From Desulfurivibrio sp. (GTDB lineage: Bacteria; Desulfobacterota; Desulfobulbia; Desulfobulbales; SURF-16): a stretch of DNA of 64,000 bases. The DNA lies in assembly GCA_003605035.1 (NCBI GenBank), contig QZKJ01000060.1, positions 41,660 to 105,659 on the forward strand. The letters run 5' to 3'. A program made the position numbers and the translations under genes. Below, piece by piece: positions 43,792-51,970 of this stretch. The notes under the pieces were generated by a model. That model had not been told where the DNA came from, did not search any database, and saw only the letters and a list, made by a program, of their open reading frames with translations. Within the stretch, counting starts at the first letter, position 1; the number at the start of each line of letters is the position of its first letter.

Positions 43792-43988
43792 TCGTGAAGA
43801 TTGTGGGAATATTTTTTGTGGTGGTCGGCACGGTGATCTCGCTGCTCTTCTGGGTGCCGGGACTTATCAACAAGGACCATCTGCGGCAGATCATGGGGCA
43901 GCGCTATCCCATGATCTATTTCATCTACTTCACCAACGGCCCGCTGCTGCTGCTTATCGGCGCCGCTATGCTGACCTGGTTGCGCTGA
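43788..43988 (+). CDS. Small two-helix membrane protein, unknown
   Basis: 66 residues with two hydrophobic segments (IVKIVGIFFVVVGTVISLLFWV and FIYFTNGPLLLLIGAAMLTWL) separated by a short charged loop. I do not recognise it. The ATGA overlap with the AsmA-like gene implies translational coupling and perhaps a shared function in the envelope. Its 3' end overlaps the convergent coaBC gene by 23 bp. Confidence 0.7.
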   Translation: MIVKIVGIFFVVVGTVISLLFWVPGLINKDHLRQIMGQRYPMIYFIYFTNGPLLLLIGAAMLTWLR

Positions 43989-45195
43989 CCGAGCCCCTGA
44001 GCACCTGGCGCCAGATCTCCCGGGCCGTCTCTTCCTTGGACAGCAGGGGAAATTCCGTCTGTCCGCCCCGGCGGTCAAGCAGGATCACCCGGTTGGTGTC
44101 CACCGCGAAACCGCTGTCAGCGGCGGTGATGTCGTTAACGGCGATATAATCGAGATTCTTCTTCCGCAGCTTTTCCCGGCCATAGGCCAGCAGATTGTCG
44201 CTTTCCGCGGCAAAACCGATGAGCAGCGGCGGACTCGGCCGCTGGTCTTTGATCTCCCCGAGTTTCTGCAGAATATCCCGGTTGGCGGTCAGCGGCAGCG
44301 AGACGTCCTCCCCGCTTTTCTTGATCTTGGCTGCGGACAATTCCGTCGGCCGGAAATCGGAGACCGCCGCCGCCTTGACAATGATGTCCGCCACATCAAA
44401 ACGGCTCAACACCTCCCGGTACATTTCAGCCGCGGTGCGGACCCTGATCAGCTCGATGCCGGGCGGCGCAGCCAGCCCGGTGGGACCGCTGACCAGAATC
44501 ACCCTGGCGCCGAGCTGGCGGGCCACGGCGGCCATGGCGTAACCCATCCTGCCGGATGAGCGGTTGCCCAGGAAACGGACCGGATCAAGGGGTTCCTCGG
44601 TGGGACCGGCGGTGACCAGCACCGTCTGGCCGGCAAGGTCCTGGGGGGTCAGGGAGGCGATGATGGCATCCCGCACCTGGGGCCATTCCGGCAGCCGGCC
44701 CGGACCCTCCTCGCCGCAGGCCATCATGCCGCACTCCGGCTCCAGCACCAGGTAGCCGTAATCTTTGAGTCTGCGGATGTTCTCCCGGGTTGCCGCATGC
44801 TGGAACATTCTGCTGTTCATGGCCGGACAGACGACGACCTTTGCCTCGCTGGCCAGCACGATGGCGGCCAGCAGATCATCGGCCAGGCCATGGGCCAGCC
44901 TGGCGATGGTCTGGGCCGTGGCCGGGGCCACCAGAATGAGGTCGCTGGAACGGGCCAGGCTGATATGGGGAATACGCTCCTCATCAAGTGCGGCAAACAT
45001 CGCCCCGTGCACCGCATTGCCGGTGAGTGCGGCAAAGGTGAGGGGCGTCACGAATTTCCTGGCGGATCTGGTCATCACCACCCTGACCTCCGCCCCGTCC
45101 CGCTGCAGGGAACGGACCCAGTCACAGACCTTGTATGCCGCTATGGAGCCGGTGATGCCGCAGAGGATCTGTTTATTCTCCAGGACAGGCGCCAT
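43966..45195 (-). CDS. coaBC: Bifunctional CoaBC (coenzyme A biosynthesis)
   Basis: 409 residues. The CoaC half is a flavin-dependent 4'-phosphopantothenoylcysteine decarboxylase: ILCGITGSIAAYKVCDW, HISLARSSDLILVAPATAQTIAR and CPAMNSRMF. The CoaB half is the phosphopantothenate-cysteine ligase: VLVTAGPTEEPLDPVRFLGNRSSGRMGYAMA, VSGPTGLAAP, KAAAVSDFRP and KIKKSGE. Together they make 4'-phosphopantetheine from phosphopantothenate, cysteine and CTP. The gene leads the way from a lipoprotein gene 9 bp upstream. Confidence 0.96.
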   Translation of the reverse strand: MAPVLENKQILCGITGSIAAYKVCDWVRSLQRDGAEVRVVMTRSARKFVTPLTFAALTGNAVHGAMFAALDEERIPHISLARSSDLILVAPATAQTIARLAHGLADDLLAAIVLASEAKVVVCPAMNSRMFQHAATRENIRRLKDYGYLVLEPECGMMACGEEGPGRLPEWPQVRDAIIASLTPQDLAGQTVLVTAGPTEEPLDPVRFLGNRSSGRMGYAMAAVARQLGARVILVSGPTGLAAPPGIELIRVRTAAEMYREVLSRFDVADIIVKAAAVSDFRPTELSAAKIKKSGEDVSLPLTANRDILQKLGEIKDQRPSPPLLIGFAAESDNLLAYGREKLRKKNLDYIAVNDITAADSGFAVDTNRVILLDRRGGQTEFPLLSKEETAREIWRQVLRGSVSATRSA

Positions 45196-45204
45196 GGTCC
45201 GCGC

Positions 45205-45723
45205 TTACTCCAGCGGAGCAACGGAGAAATTCTCCTCGCCGCCGCCGCTGCTTTCAGCTCCGCCTCCCATGGAATCGGTGTCCTGGGAGATATAGATGTT
45301 GACCACGGTCTTGAAATTCAGCTTGTTTTCGGAGATGGTGATCATGCAGGTTCTGTCGGGCTTGGTGAAAATCAGCAGATAATTTTTCGCCTTGACCACC
45401 CCGGACTGCCTCCAGCCGTTCTTGGGCATGGAACCTTCGAAAAAGTCGGAAAGGGAAATCACATCAACCCGTCCCTCGAAAGTCAACACGCCGCCGTTAA
45501 AGGAGGTGGTCTTGACGAACATGGAATCTTCCCGGTTCATCTCCAGGCCGTCCGGAATGAGAATCTCACGGAAATCAGGCGGGTAATAGGGCTGGCTTGG
45601 CGCGGCATAGCCCTGTTGCGCATCGCCGCCCCCGCCGTAATTCGCGCAGCCGGCCAAAAACAGGAAAAGGGAAAGAATGGAAAGAAAACCAATGGCACAT
45701 TTCTGTTTACTTTTGGAAAACAT
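45205..45723 (-). CDS. Outer-membrane lipoprotein of unknown function
   Basis: 172 residues with a lipoprotein signal (SILSLFLFLAGC; Cys26 as lipid anchor) and AGGAGG ribosome-binding site. After a Gly/Pro/Tyr-rich linker comes one domain (ILIPDGLEMNREDSMFV... VDVISLSDFFEGSMPKNGWRQSG... NKLNFKTVVNIYI) in the style of the small DUF lipoproteins that recur in delta-proteobacteria. Gene order is nitroreductase, lipoprotein, coaBC on the minus strand, with a 17 bp overlap to the nitroreductase. No function can be assigned. Confidence 0.75.
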   Translation of the reverse strand: MFSKSKQKCAIGFLSILSLFLFLAGCANYGGGGDAQQGYAAPSQPYYPPDFREILIPDGLEMNREDSMFVKTTSFNGGVLTFEGRVDVISLSDFFEGSMPKNGWRQSGVVKAKNYLLIFTKPDRTCMITISENKLNFKTVVNIYISQDTDSMGGGAESSGGGEENFSVAPLE

Positions 45724-46246
45724 CGGGATCCTCCTGCGAGAATGTTTTTAAAATAAAGACATCAAGCCCCTTGCGGGACGATTTCTGTTTGCGGTGCAGC
45801 GGATGACCGATGGCCAGCACGGCCATCAGATCGTACTGCGAAGAAAGATCGAGAATCTCATTGACCTTCTCCTTGTTTTTCAGGATCTGTCCGAGCCAGA
45901 CCGCGCCCAGGCCAAGGGCCTCGGCGGCCAGCAGCATATTTTCAATGCAGGCGCCGGCGGCCTGATGATCCTTCACCTCATCGTACATGGCCTGCCGGTC
46001 AAGATAGACGGCAATCAGCGCCCGGGCGGCCAGCACGATGTGGCTGTAATGGGTGGTTTCGCTGAGCCTTGTTCTGGTCTGCGCATCCGTGACCAGCACA
46101 AAACGCCACGGCTGATTGTTGAGGCCGGAAGGAGCCCAGATGCCGGCCCGGACAATCTCGTGCAGGTCGCTTAAGGCAACCTCCTGCCCGGTGAACTCCC
46201 GGATGCTGCGGCGCGCATAAATGGCTTCCAGAACTGACTGCGGCAT
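45707..46246 (-). CDS. Nitroreductase-family flavoprotein
   Basis: 179 residues. Family features: AIYARRSIREFTGQEV (FMN phosphate-binding Arg residues), GIWAPSGLNNQPWRFVLVTD, ACIENMLLAAEALGLGAVWLGQIL and a C-terminal LMAVLAIGHPLHRK. These enzymes reduce nitroaromatics, quinones or flavins with NAD(P)H; the physiological substrate is not evident. The length is normal. It overlaps the lipoprotein gene by 17 bp. Confidence 0.92.
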   Translation of the reverse strand: MPQSVLEAIYARRSIREFTGQEVALSDLHEIVRAGIWAPSGLNNQPWRFVLVTDAQTRTRLSETTHYSHIVLAARALIAVYLDRQAMYDEVKDHQAAGACIENMLLAAEALGLGAVWLGQILKNKEKVNEILDLSSQYDLMAVLAIGHPLHRKQKSSRKGLDVFILKTFSQEDPDVFQK

Positions 46247-46395
46247 GAAAAAAACACCCCCCTCTGCTGATGCTGGCGGATTTTACCCACATAATTACCC
46301 CTTTGTTGCAGGAATTTCAATAATTTGTTAGATGAGGTAAGCAAAAGGCGCCTGGCCGCCTCAGTTAATAACCGAATATGAGAAGATAACTTACC

Positions 46396-47217
46396 GTGTC
46401 AAAAAAGAAAAAAAACATACCCCTCCCCGTGCTGGACCGCCACGCCTCCCTGGTGGACAGCCATTGTCATCTTGACATGATCGACGACGGGCTCTACGCC
46501 GAGCTGGTCATGGACCGGGCCCTGGCCGCCGGGGTCAGAGCCGTGATCACCATCGGCATCGACCTGCCGAGCTCGATAAAGGCGGTGGCCTTTGCCCGCC
46601 GTTATGCCGGCGTCTATGCCGCGGTGGGCATCCATCCCCACCATGCCGCTGATCTGACCGATGCTGCCCTGGCTGAACTGGCACGTCTGGCCGGGGATGG
46701 GCGGGTGGTGGGTTTCGGGGAAATCGGCATCGATACGGTCAAGGATTACGCCCCCCTTGCCGTGCAGCAGAGCGCCTTCATCCGCCAGCTGCAGCTGGCC
46801 AAAAGGCTCAATCTTCCGGTCATCATCCACAACCGGGAGGCGCACGAGCAGATTTATGAGCTGCTCAAAAGCCACGGCCCCTGGCCGGCCGGCGGGGTGA
46901 TCCATTGCTTTTCCGGCGACGGGGCAACGGCGGAAAAATTTATCGAGCTTGGTTTTTATATCTCCATTCCCGGGGTGGTGACCTTTGCCAACGCCCTGCT
47001 GCTGCATGAGGCGGTGCGCGCCATCCCCCTGAACCGCCTGCTGGTGGAAACGGACGCCCCCTTTCTGGCGCCGGTCCCATTCCGGGGCAAAACCAATGAG
47101 CCGCTCTACACCCTGTACACGGCCCTGAAGATCGCGGAACTGAAAAACATAACCCTGGAGGAGGTGGCCGCCCAGACCACGGCCAATGCACAGAAACTCT
47201 TCGGCATCTCTGTATGA
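46396..47217 (+). CDS. TatD-family metal-dependent hydrolase
   Basis: 273 residues from GTG. The amidohydrolase metal site can be followed: DSHCHLDM (HxH), VGIHPHHA, FGEIGIDTV (Glu), IIHNREAHEQ (His), VIHCFSGD (His) and ETDAPFLAPVPFRGKTNEP (Asp). TatD proteins are Mg-dependent 3'-5' nucleases or related hydrolases. TatD and YcfH cannot be separated from sequence. The TGA stop is the first base triplet of the AACCCA/TGGGTT repeat tract that follows. Confidence 0.92.
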   Translation: MSKKKKNIPLPVLDRHASLVDSHCHLDMIDDGLYAELVMDRALAAGVRAVITIGIDLPSSIKAVAFARRYAGVYAAVGIHPHHAADLTDAALAELARLAGDGRVVGFGEIGIDTVKDYAPLAVQQSAFIRQLQLAKRLNLPVIIHNREAHEQIYELLKSHGPWPAGGVIHCFSGDGATAEKFIELGFYISIPGVVTFANALLLHEAVRAIPLNRLLVETDAPFLAPVPFRGKTNEPLYTLYTALKIAELKNITLEEVAAQTTANAQKLFGISV

Positions 47218-47340
47218 TTGGGTTTATCGGGTTATGGGTTTGATAAATCAACCCAAGCAACCCAATCAACCCAAATAACCCAAATAACCCAATAAACCCA
47301 ATCAACCCAAATAACCAAATCAACCCAATAAACCCAAGCA
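47217..47340. repeat. AACCCA+NNN tandem array filling a junction
   Basis: About ten 9 bp units AACCCA followed by a variable triplet (ATC, AAT, ATA, AGC) from 47249 to 47340, preceded by inverted TGGGTT units (47219-47248). It begins at the tatD stop and ends 5 bp before the yggS start, leaving no room for a normal ribosome-binding site. Confidence 0.85.
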
Positions 47341-47345
47341 TCCCC

Positions 47346-48038
47346 ATGGAATCCATTAAAAAAAATCTGGAGCAGATCCGGGAACGGATCGAACGCGCGG
47401 CCTTGCGGGCCGGCCGGGACCCGCGGTCAATCAGACTGGTGGCGGTGAGCAAAAAAATCGAGCTCCCGCTCATCGAGGAGGCCATAAGCTGCGGCCAGAC
47501 CCTGTTCGGCGAAAACTACATGCAGGAGGCCAGAGAAAAAATCAGCGGTCTGCGGTCTGCGGCCAGCTGGCATTTCATCGGCCACATCCAGTCCAAAAAG
47601 GCCAGGGACGCGGCAACGCTCTTTGACCTGGTGCACACGGTTGACCGCCTGAAGCTGGCCCAGGCCCTGGACAGGCACGCCGGTCAGGCAGGCAGGGTCC
47701 TGCCCGTTCTCGTTCAGGTCAATGTGGGCGGGGAGGCGCAGAAGGAAGGGGTCGCCCCGGCAGAGGCCGAAGGGCTGCTGGTTGCCATGGGGGAACTGGC
47801 AAACCTCAGGGTCAGGGGCCTGATGACCATGCCGCCGTTCATGGACAACCCGGAGGAGGCGCGCCCCTTTTTCCGCACCCTGCGGCAGCTGGCCGAGGAG
47901 TTCGCGGCCAGAGGCTGCTTTGACCTGCGGGATGGGCTTGAACTGTCCATGGGCATGTCCAATGATTTTGAGGTGGCCATTGAAGAAGGCGCCACCCTGG
48001 TGCGGGTCGGCACCGCCCTGTTCGGGCCGAGATTGTGA
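47346..48038 (+). CDS. yggS: YggS/PLPBP-family PLP homeostasis protein
   Basis: 230 residues. The PLP lysine lies in IRLVAVSKKIELPLIEEAI. Other family blocks are LFGENYMQEA, WHFIGHIQSKKAR, VLVQVNVGGEAQKEGV, LMTMPPFMDNPEEARPFF and LSMGMSNDFEVAIEEGATLVRVGTALFG. The protein binds pyridoxal phosphate without known catalysis and buffers PLP levels. The start is just after a repeat array with no clear ribosome-binding site, so its translation may depend on array-derived sequence. Confidence 0.94.
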   Translation: MESIKKNLEQIRERIERAALRAGRDPRSIRLVAVSKKIELPLIEEAISCGQTLFGENYMQEAREKISGLRSAASWHFIGHIQSKKARDAATLFDLVHTVDRLKLAQALDRHAGQAGRVLPVLVQVNVGGEAQKEGVAPAEAEGLLVAMGELANLRVRGLMTMPPFMDNPEEARPFFRTLRQLAEEFAARGCFDLRDGLELSMGMSNDFEVAIEEGATLVRVGTALFGPRL

Positions 48039-48105
48039 GCAAGGGGATCTGGAGCTAGGCGATTTGGGATTGCGGAATGCGGATTGGGTTCACGGACGGA
48101 TGACG

Positions 48106-48237
48106 AGGGCGGTTCGCGAGCCGCCCCTACCGCCCTTCGCAGCTTCGCAGATGACCTGGAGCAAGGGCGGGCATAAAACCCGCCCCTACCGTCTTTCCTT
48201 CTCACGTCTGCCAGGGCGGTTCGCGAACCGCCCCTAC
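48106..48237. repeat. Three palindromic REP-like units
   Basis: Three 25-26 bp palindromes at 48106-48130, 48164-48189 and 48213-48237 share AGGGCGG...CCGCCCCTAC with an inner TTCGCGAA-like or CATAAAAC core. They are related to the REP-like units inside the composite elements at 27957 and 30634 and to 58695-58716. Such units are usually dispersed and immobile without a transposase in trans. Confidence 0.8.
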
Positions 48238-48243
48238 TTCTGC

Positions 48244-48327
48244 TCACTCCTCACTTCTCACTTTTCACTCCTCACTTTTCACTTCTCACTTCTCACTCCT
48301 CACTTCTCACTTTTCACTTCGCACTCC
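48244..48327. repeat. Heptamer array overlapping the selenoprotein gene end
   Basis: Twelve exact 7 bp steps of TCACT+YN (minus strand RRAGTGA). The last three units are the final codons and the stop of the selenoprotein gene on the minus strand. Confidence 0.85.
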
Positions 48328-48543
48328 TCCCCCGATCAGCCGGGCAATCTCCCCTTCTTCAGGGAAACGGCCCGCGGCGGCCTTGGAAAAAATCCTGCGG
48401 CCCTCGACCACGACATCAAACACCCCGCCTGAACCGGCGATCAGTTCCACCTCGGCGGCGAATCTCTTGACTAATTCCTCTTCCAGCCTGGAAGCACGGG
48501 GCTGGTAGTTTCATTTGCTGCAATAGGTAATGGCAATCTTCAT
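48307..48543 (-). CDS. SelW-like (Rdx family) selenoprotein, TGA-encoded Sec
   Basis: 78 residues if TGA at 48511-48513 is read as selenocysteine. The product starts MKIAITYCSKU and carries the Rdx family CxxU redox motif at residues 8-11. Next come NYQPRASRLEEEL, ELIAGSGGVFDVVV, GRRIFSKAAAGRFPEEGEIARLI, all expected for the thioredoxin-like SelW/SelT/SelH group. The reading frame is open on both sides of the TGA and a good ribosome-binding site (GGAG, 5 nt from ATG) is present. A SECIS-like hairpin follows the TGA at the right distance. A stop-codon reading would leave a 10-residue peptide and an unexplained conserved frame. The last six residues come from the heptamer repeat. It is probably a thiol oxidoreductase. 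Confidence 0.88.
48480..48494 (-). promoter_or_regulatory. Bacterial SECIS-like hairpin
   Basis: On the minus strand CTTCCA-GGC-TGGAAG forms a 6 bp stem with a G-starting loop. The loop begins 22 nt after the TGA codon, within the 16-37 nt range described for bacterial SECIS elements. An overlapping alternative is CCAGCC/GGCTGG. Confidence 0.7.
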
Positions 48544-49024
48544 TTCCGCTCCTTTTTCTGCTTTTTACGATTCTCTATTTGCCGGTGCCAGGAAACTGTG
48601 ATATTATTTTTGTTATTGTGCCTTTCTGTTTGAAATTACTGTTTTTTTTAAGACAAATCCATATTATTCCGCCAGATGACGAAATAAAAAATCAAATAAT
48701 ATAAATAAGTTACCCGGAGAAAAATTCAACTCCTCTTTGCCCGGCATTTTCACTGAGGAAGTTTATGGACATACCGCTGCACCTGTGCATTATAATGAAA
48801 CCGTTACCTTTCTCCGGACAGGGGCACTCCGGTAAGCCCTTGTAAAAAAATAACATGGTCATTTGAAAAACCAAAGAAACGGTTGGCATAGTCCATAGTA
48901 TTTCATATCGGCTCCCCAATCAACAGTCAGCCCCGCCAGCGGGGAATACGTTCGACCTGAACCCGATGAAATCAATTTTTTACGATTTTATCTATTATTT
49001 GAGCAAACTTCAGGGTGATCAGCA
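48544..49024. other. 480 bp AT-rich gap, no gene recognised
   Basis: It lies between the divergent selenoprotein and PilZ genes and must hold both promoters, but I see no strong -35/-10 pair. A 69-codon minus-strand frame exists here and looks like no protein family. A short ribosome-binding site (AGGGTG) precedes the PilZ gene. Confidence 0.4.
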
Positions 49025-49405
49025 ATGAAGGCGAAAACGAAAGAACAAACGGAACAGAGCAAAAATAAAATCATCCGTCATGTCTACCGGCTGCCCATCG
49101 AAGACGAGGACAAGGTTGCCATTGAAATTGGCGGAACCAGCTATGAGGTCATCAATCTGGGGGCACACGGCATAGGCATCCTGGTCGATGAAGAAAACGC
49201 CTTTACCGCCGGCCAGCAGCTGGAGGCGATCAAACTGCAGCTTGACAGCGAGCACCTGCAGTTGCAGGGTCGGGTCGTGCATGTCTCTCCCCGGGATTTT
49301 CAACTCATCTGCGGCATTGAATTCATAAAAATGGGCAAGGAGAACGAAAAGGCCATGCTCAATTTTCTCCGCAGACAGAGAGATAATCTTTTTGGCGGAA
49401 AATAA
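49025..49405 (+). CDS. PilZ-domain protein
   Basis: 126 residues. The PilZ c-di-GMP signature is present in variant form: RHVYRLP (RxxxR) near residue 18 and NLGAHGIGILVDEE in place of (D/N)xSxxG near residue 40 (Gly where Ser is usual), then LQLQGRVVHVSPRDFQLICGIEFI. The Ser-to-Gly change may weaken c-di-GMP binding. It opens a short cluster with an unknown small protein and a ParA-type ATPase. A second PilZ protein is at 51971-52369. Confidence 0.8.
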   Translation: MKAKTKEQTEQSKNKIIRHVYRLPIEDEDKVAIEIGGTSYEVINLGAHGIGILVDEENAFTAGQQLEAIKLQLDSEHLQLQGRVVHVSPRDFQLICGIEFIKMGKENEKAMLNFLRRQRDNLFGGK

Positions 49406-49450
49406 ACTTTATCTCCCTGATGAGAGAGCAATTACCTGTTGGAGATACGG

Positions 49451-49870
49451 ATGATTCAGAAAAACAAGGAAAAAAGAGATGTGCTGGGAAACATACTGCA
49501 GAATGCCCCTCCCGGTGGAGCGATACCTGGTCTGGAGGAGTTGACCACGCTGATCGAACGCTACTCCCAGCCCCTGATCAAGCCCGAGGATATCCCGTCC
49601 TCACCCCGCCGCCCTGCCCTGCCGGACAAAAAAAAGAAAAAAGATTCCGGGGTGAAAACAAAAACCACCCACTATCTGACCAGGGAGGTCTTCAAGGATC
49701 TCGGGGCGGCGAACAATTTTTTACGGGGATTGCTTCCCACCGGTTCAAAGCTGCTGGCCACCAAATCGAACATTGTCAATTATGCGGTGAAAATGCTGCT
49801 TGAAGATTTTGAATCCAAGGGAGAAGAGAGCGAACTGGTAAAAAAACTGCTTAAAGATAATCCCAAATAA
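49451..49870 (+). CDS. Small basic protein next to ParA, possibly RHH-like
   Basis: 139 residues from the ATG at 49451 (GGAG 6 nt upstream). The N-terminal half is polar with a KKKKKDSG stretch. The C-terminal ~60 residues (THYLTREVFKDLGAANNFLRGLL... SKSNIVNYAVKMLLEDFE-type pattern) resemble in outline a ribbon-helix-helix DNA-binding fold, with a short strand and two helices. I do not recognise the family. Lying between PilZ and ParA, it could be the ParA partner, a ParB-like or regulatory factor. This is inference from position. Confidence 0.6.
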   Translation: MIQKNKEKRDVLGNILQNAPPGGAIPGLEELTTLIERYSQPLIKPEDIPSSPRRPALPDKKKKKDSGVKTKTTHYLTREVFKDLGAANNFLRGLLPTGSKLLATKSNIVNYAVKMLLEDFESKGEESELVKKLLKDNPK

Positions 49871-49951
49871 TCTCGATAACATAATTATTTTTTTGTTATT
49901 AGCTTAAAAATTCAGGGAAGTTTATGTTGTTTTTACAATCTGGAGACTCCT

Positions 49952-50881
49952 ATGGTTATCATCTGCCCTCACTGTCAAAAAGAACACTCCATTGACGAAA
50001 GCCGTCTGCCGCCGAACGTTACCAAGGTTCGCTGCAAATACTGCAAGGAGCAATTTGACATTATCAGCCCCAAACCGTCTGCCGCTGCAGCGCAGCCTCC
50101 TCCGCCAGCACAGAAAAGCACGGAACCGAGGAAAATCGCGGTAACCCTCTCCAAGGGCGGAGTGGGCAAAACCACTACGGCGGTCAACCTTGCCGCAGGC
50201 CTGGCCCTGGCGGGCTTCAAAGTCCTGCTGGTTGATACCGACACCCAGGGCCAGGCAAGCTTCATGCTGGGCGTCAAGCCCAAGGCGGGACTCACCGAAT
50301 TTGTCAACAACGAACTTTCCCTGGATGAAATCATGACCCAGGCCAGGGACCGGCTGTGGCTGCTGGCCGGCGGCAGATCGCTGGCAGGCCTGAAACGGGT
50401 GATCGACCGCAAGGATTTCGGCGGCGAGATGACGCTGAAGGAAAAACTCAGCACCATTGATAACAAATTTGATTATGTGGTGGTGGACACCTCCCCCGGC
50501 TGGGACCCGCTGATCGTCAACGTGCTCTTTTACGTCAGGGAGGTGCTCACTCCGGTATCGCTTGAGGTCATGACCCTGCAGGGGCTGGTGGAATTTCTCA
50601 AAAGCATGTCTTCCATTCAGAAGTACAACAAGGACGTGGCCCTCAAGTATATCCTCCCCACCTTCCATGATCAGCGGGTCAAGAAATCAAACGGCATCCT
50701 GACCAAACTGGAGGAGCTGTACGGCAACCATGTCTGCACCCCGATCCGCTACAATGTAAGGCTCTCCGAAGCGCCGGCCTACGGCCAGACCATCTACGAG
50801 TTCGCCCCCGGCTCCCCCGGCGCCCAGGATTACCGGGAGCTGATCAGGAAAGTCGCCAATAACCCGAAACTGTTCACCTGA
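49952..50881 (+). CDS. ParA-type ATPase with N-terminal zinc ribbon
   Basis: 309 residues. Residues 1-40 form an MJ0042-type zinc ribbon (VIICPHCQKEHSIDESRLPPNVTKVRCKYCKEQFD; two CxxC pairs). After a Pro/Ala linker comes a deviant-Walker ParA domain: VTLSKGGVGKTTTAVNLAAGLALAG (KGGVGKT), VDTDTQGQASFMLGV and VVVDTSPGWDPLIVNVLFYV. Zinc ribbons of this kind usually occur at the N-terminus of other proteins, so a fusion to ParA is unusual. ParA proteins segregate plasmids or chromosomes or position cell structures; no ParB or parS is evident, and PilZ neighbours point to cell-surface or motility positioning. Confidence 0.85.
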   Translation: MVIICPHCQKEHSIDESRLPPNVTKVRCKYCKEQFDIISPKPSAAAAQPPPPAQKSTEPRKIAVTLSKGGVGKTTTAVNLAAGLALAGFKVLLVDTDTQGQASFMLGVKPKAGLTEFVNNELSLDEIMTQARDRLWLLAGGRSLAGLKRVIDRKDFGGEMTLKEKLSTIDNKFDYVVVDTSPGWDPLIVNVLFYVREVLTPVSLEVMTLQGLVEFLKSMSSIQKYNKDVALKYILPTFHDQRVKKSNGILTKLEELYGNHVCTPIRYNVRLSEAPAYGQTIYEFAPGSPGAQDYRELIRKVANNPKLFT

Positions 50882-50889
50882 TTTTGCCC

Positions 50890-51816
50890 ATGCCTGCCGT
50901 AAATGACGATAAAATAATCATCTCCAATGAGGCGTCCGAGGCCCTGGGCCGCCGGATCGCTCAATACATGGATGTTCCCTTCACCCGGGTCCTGAAGAAA
51001 TTCTTTACCGACGGTGAAATCTATCACGCCTTTCCGGAGGATATTTCCGGCCGGGATGTGATCATCGTCGGCGCCACCCCAAACGATGAATCCCACCTGG
51101 AACTGATCGATCTGATCGATGGCTGCCATTATTACCGGGCCAGGACGGTCAATGTCGTCATTCCCTACCTCGGCTACTCCACCATGGAGCAGGCCAAACC
51201 TGACGCCAACGAGATCCCCAAAGGCATAACCCGGACCAGACAGATCTTCCGGGCCAGACCGGATTTTGTCGCCTTCATCGATCTCCATTCCGAGGCGGTG
51301 CTCCATGCCCACCATGGCGATGTGCAGACCCTGCATATCAATACCCACAACCTGATCGTCCAGAAGATCAGGGAGCTGCAGCTCAGCAACTTTGTGCTCG
51401 TCTCACCCGATTACGGCCGCAGCAAATGGGTGGCCCGGTTGGCCGGGCAGCTGGGTGCTCCGCATACCGCGGCGGACAAGGACCGCTATGCCATGGATAA
51501 AACCATGGTGCATCAGGTGGCCAGCGTGGTGAAGGATAAGCTGGTCATCATCTGCGATGACATGATCCGCACCGGCGGCTCGATCATCCAGACCGCCCTG
51601 CGCTGCCGGGAAGCCGGCGCCAGCGATGTCATATTGTTTGCCACCCATCTGGTCCTGGCCGGACAGTCCAGGCAGAAGTTCAAGGAGCACGGCATAGATA
51701 AAATCATCGGCGCTGACACCTATCCCGGGGTGGAAAGCGATGAACTGCTGGATGTTTTTTCCGTGGCGCCGCTGGTGGCCAGCACCCTGAAGCGCCATCT
51801 GAGCGCAGCTCACTGA
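50890..51816 (+). CDS. Divergent ribose-phosphate pyrophosphokinase (PRPP synthetase)
   Basis: 308 residues. Two phosphoribosyltransferase-like halves. PRPP-synthetase blocks visible are FTDGEIYHAF, VPYLGYSTMEQAK, KGITRTRQIF, DLHSEAVLHAHHG and the PRPP loop VIICDDMIRTGGSIIQTALRC. The region usually reading DLHAxQIQGFF is altered (DLHSEAVLHAHHGD), so this may not be the housekeeping Prs. The start at 50890 follows the ParA stop by 8 bp. Product PRPP feeds nucleotide, His and Trp synthesis. No prs symbol is given because of the divergence. Confidence 0.78.
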   Translation: MPAVNDDKIIISNEASEALGRRIAQYMDVPFTRVLKKFFTDGEIYHAFPEDISGRDVIIVGATPNDESHLELIDLIDGCHYYRARTVNVVIPYLGYSTMEQAKPDANEIPKGITRTRQIFRARPDFVAFIDLHSEAVLHAHHGDVQTLHINTHNLIVQKIRELQLSNFVLVSPDYGRSKWVARLAGQLGAPHTAADKDRYAMDKTMVHQVASVVKDKLVIICDDMIRTGGSIIQTALRCREAGASDVILFATHLVLAGQSRQKFKEHGIDKIIGADTYPGVESDELLDVFSVAPLVASTLKRHLSAAH

Positions 51817-51970
51817 CAGCTTCGCCTGTCAGCCGGAATCAGGTTTGTCTTTGTCGAAACGTCATTTCAGCAGAGTATGCCGGCAGGCAGATTCTACCCG
51901 GGTATCGTGAGAGAAAAATGAAAAGAAAGAAGGGAGAAGGTGGAGGCATCGGTCTGAAGGCAGACCGGCA

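Noticed and set aside
48710..48919. 69-codon minus-strand frame
   Set aside because: No family resemblance; in an AT-rich gap where chance frames are short but frequent.
49952..50881. Replication origin or plasmid partition locus near ParA
   Set aside because: No ParB, parS-like or DnaA-box cluster is seen, and the flanking genes are chromosomal housekeeping types.
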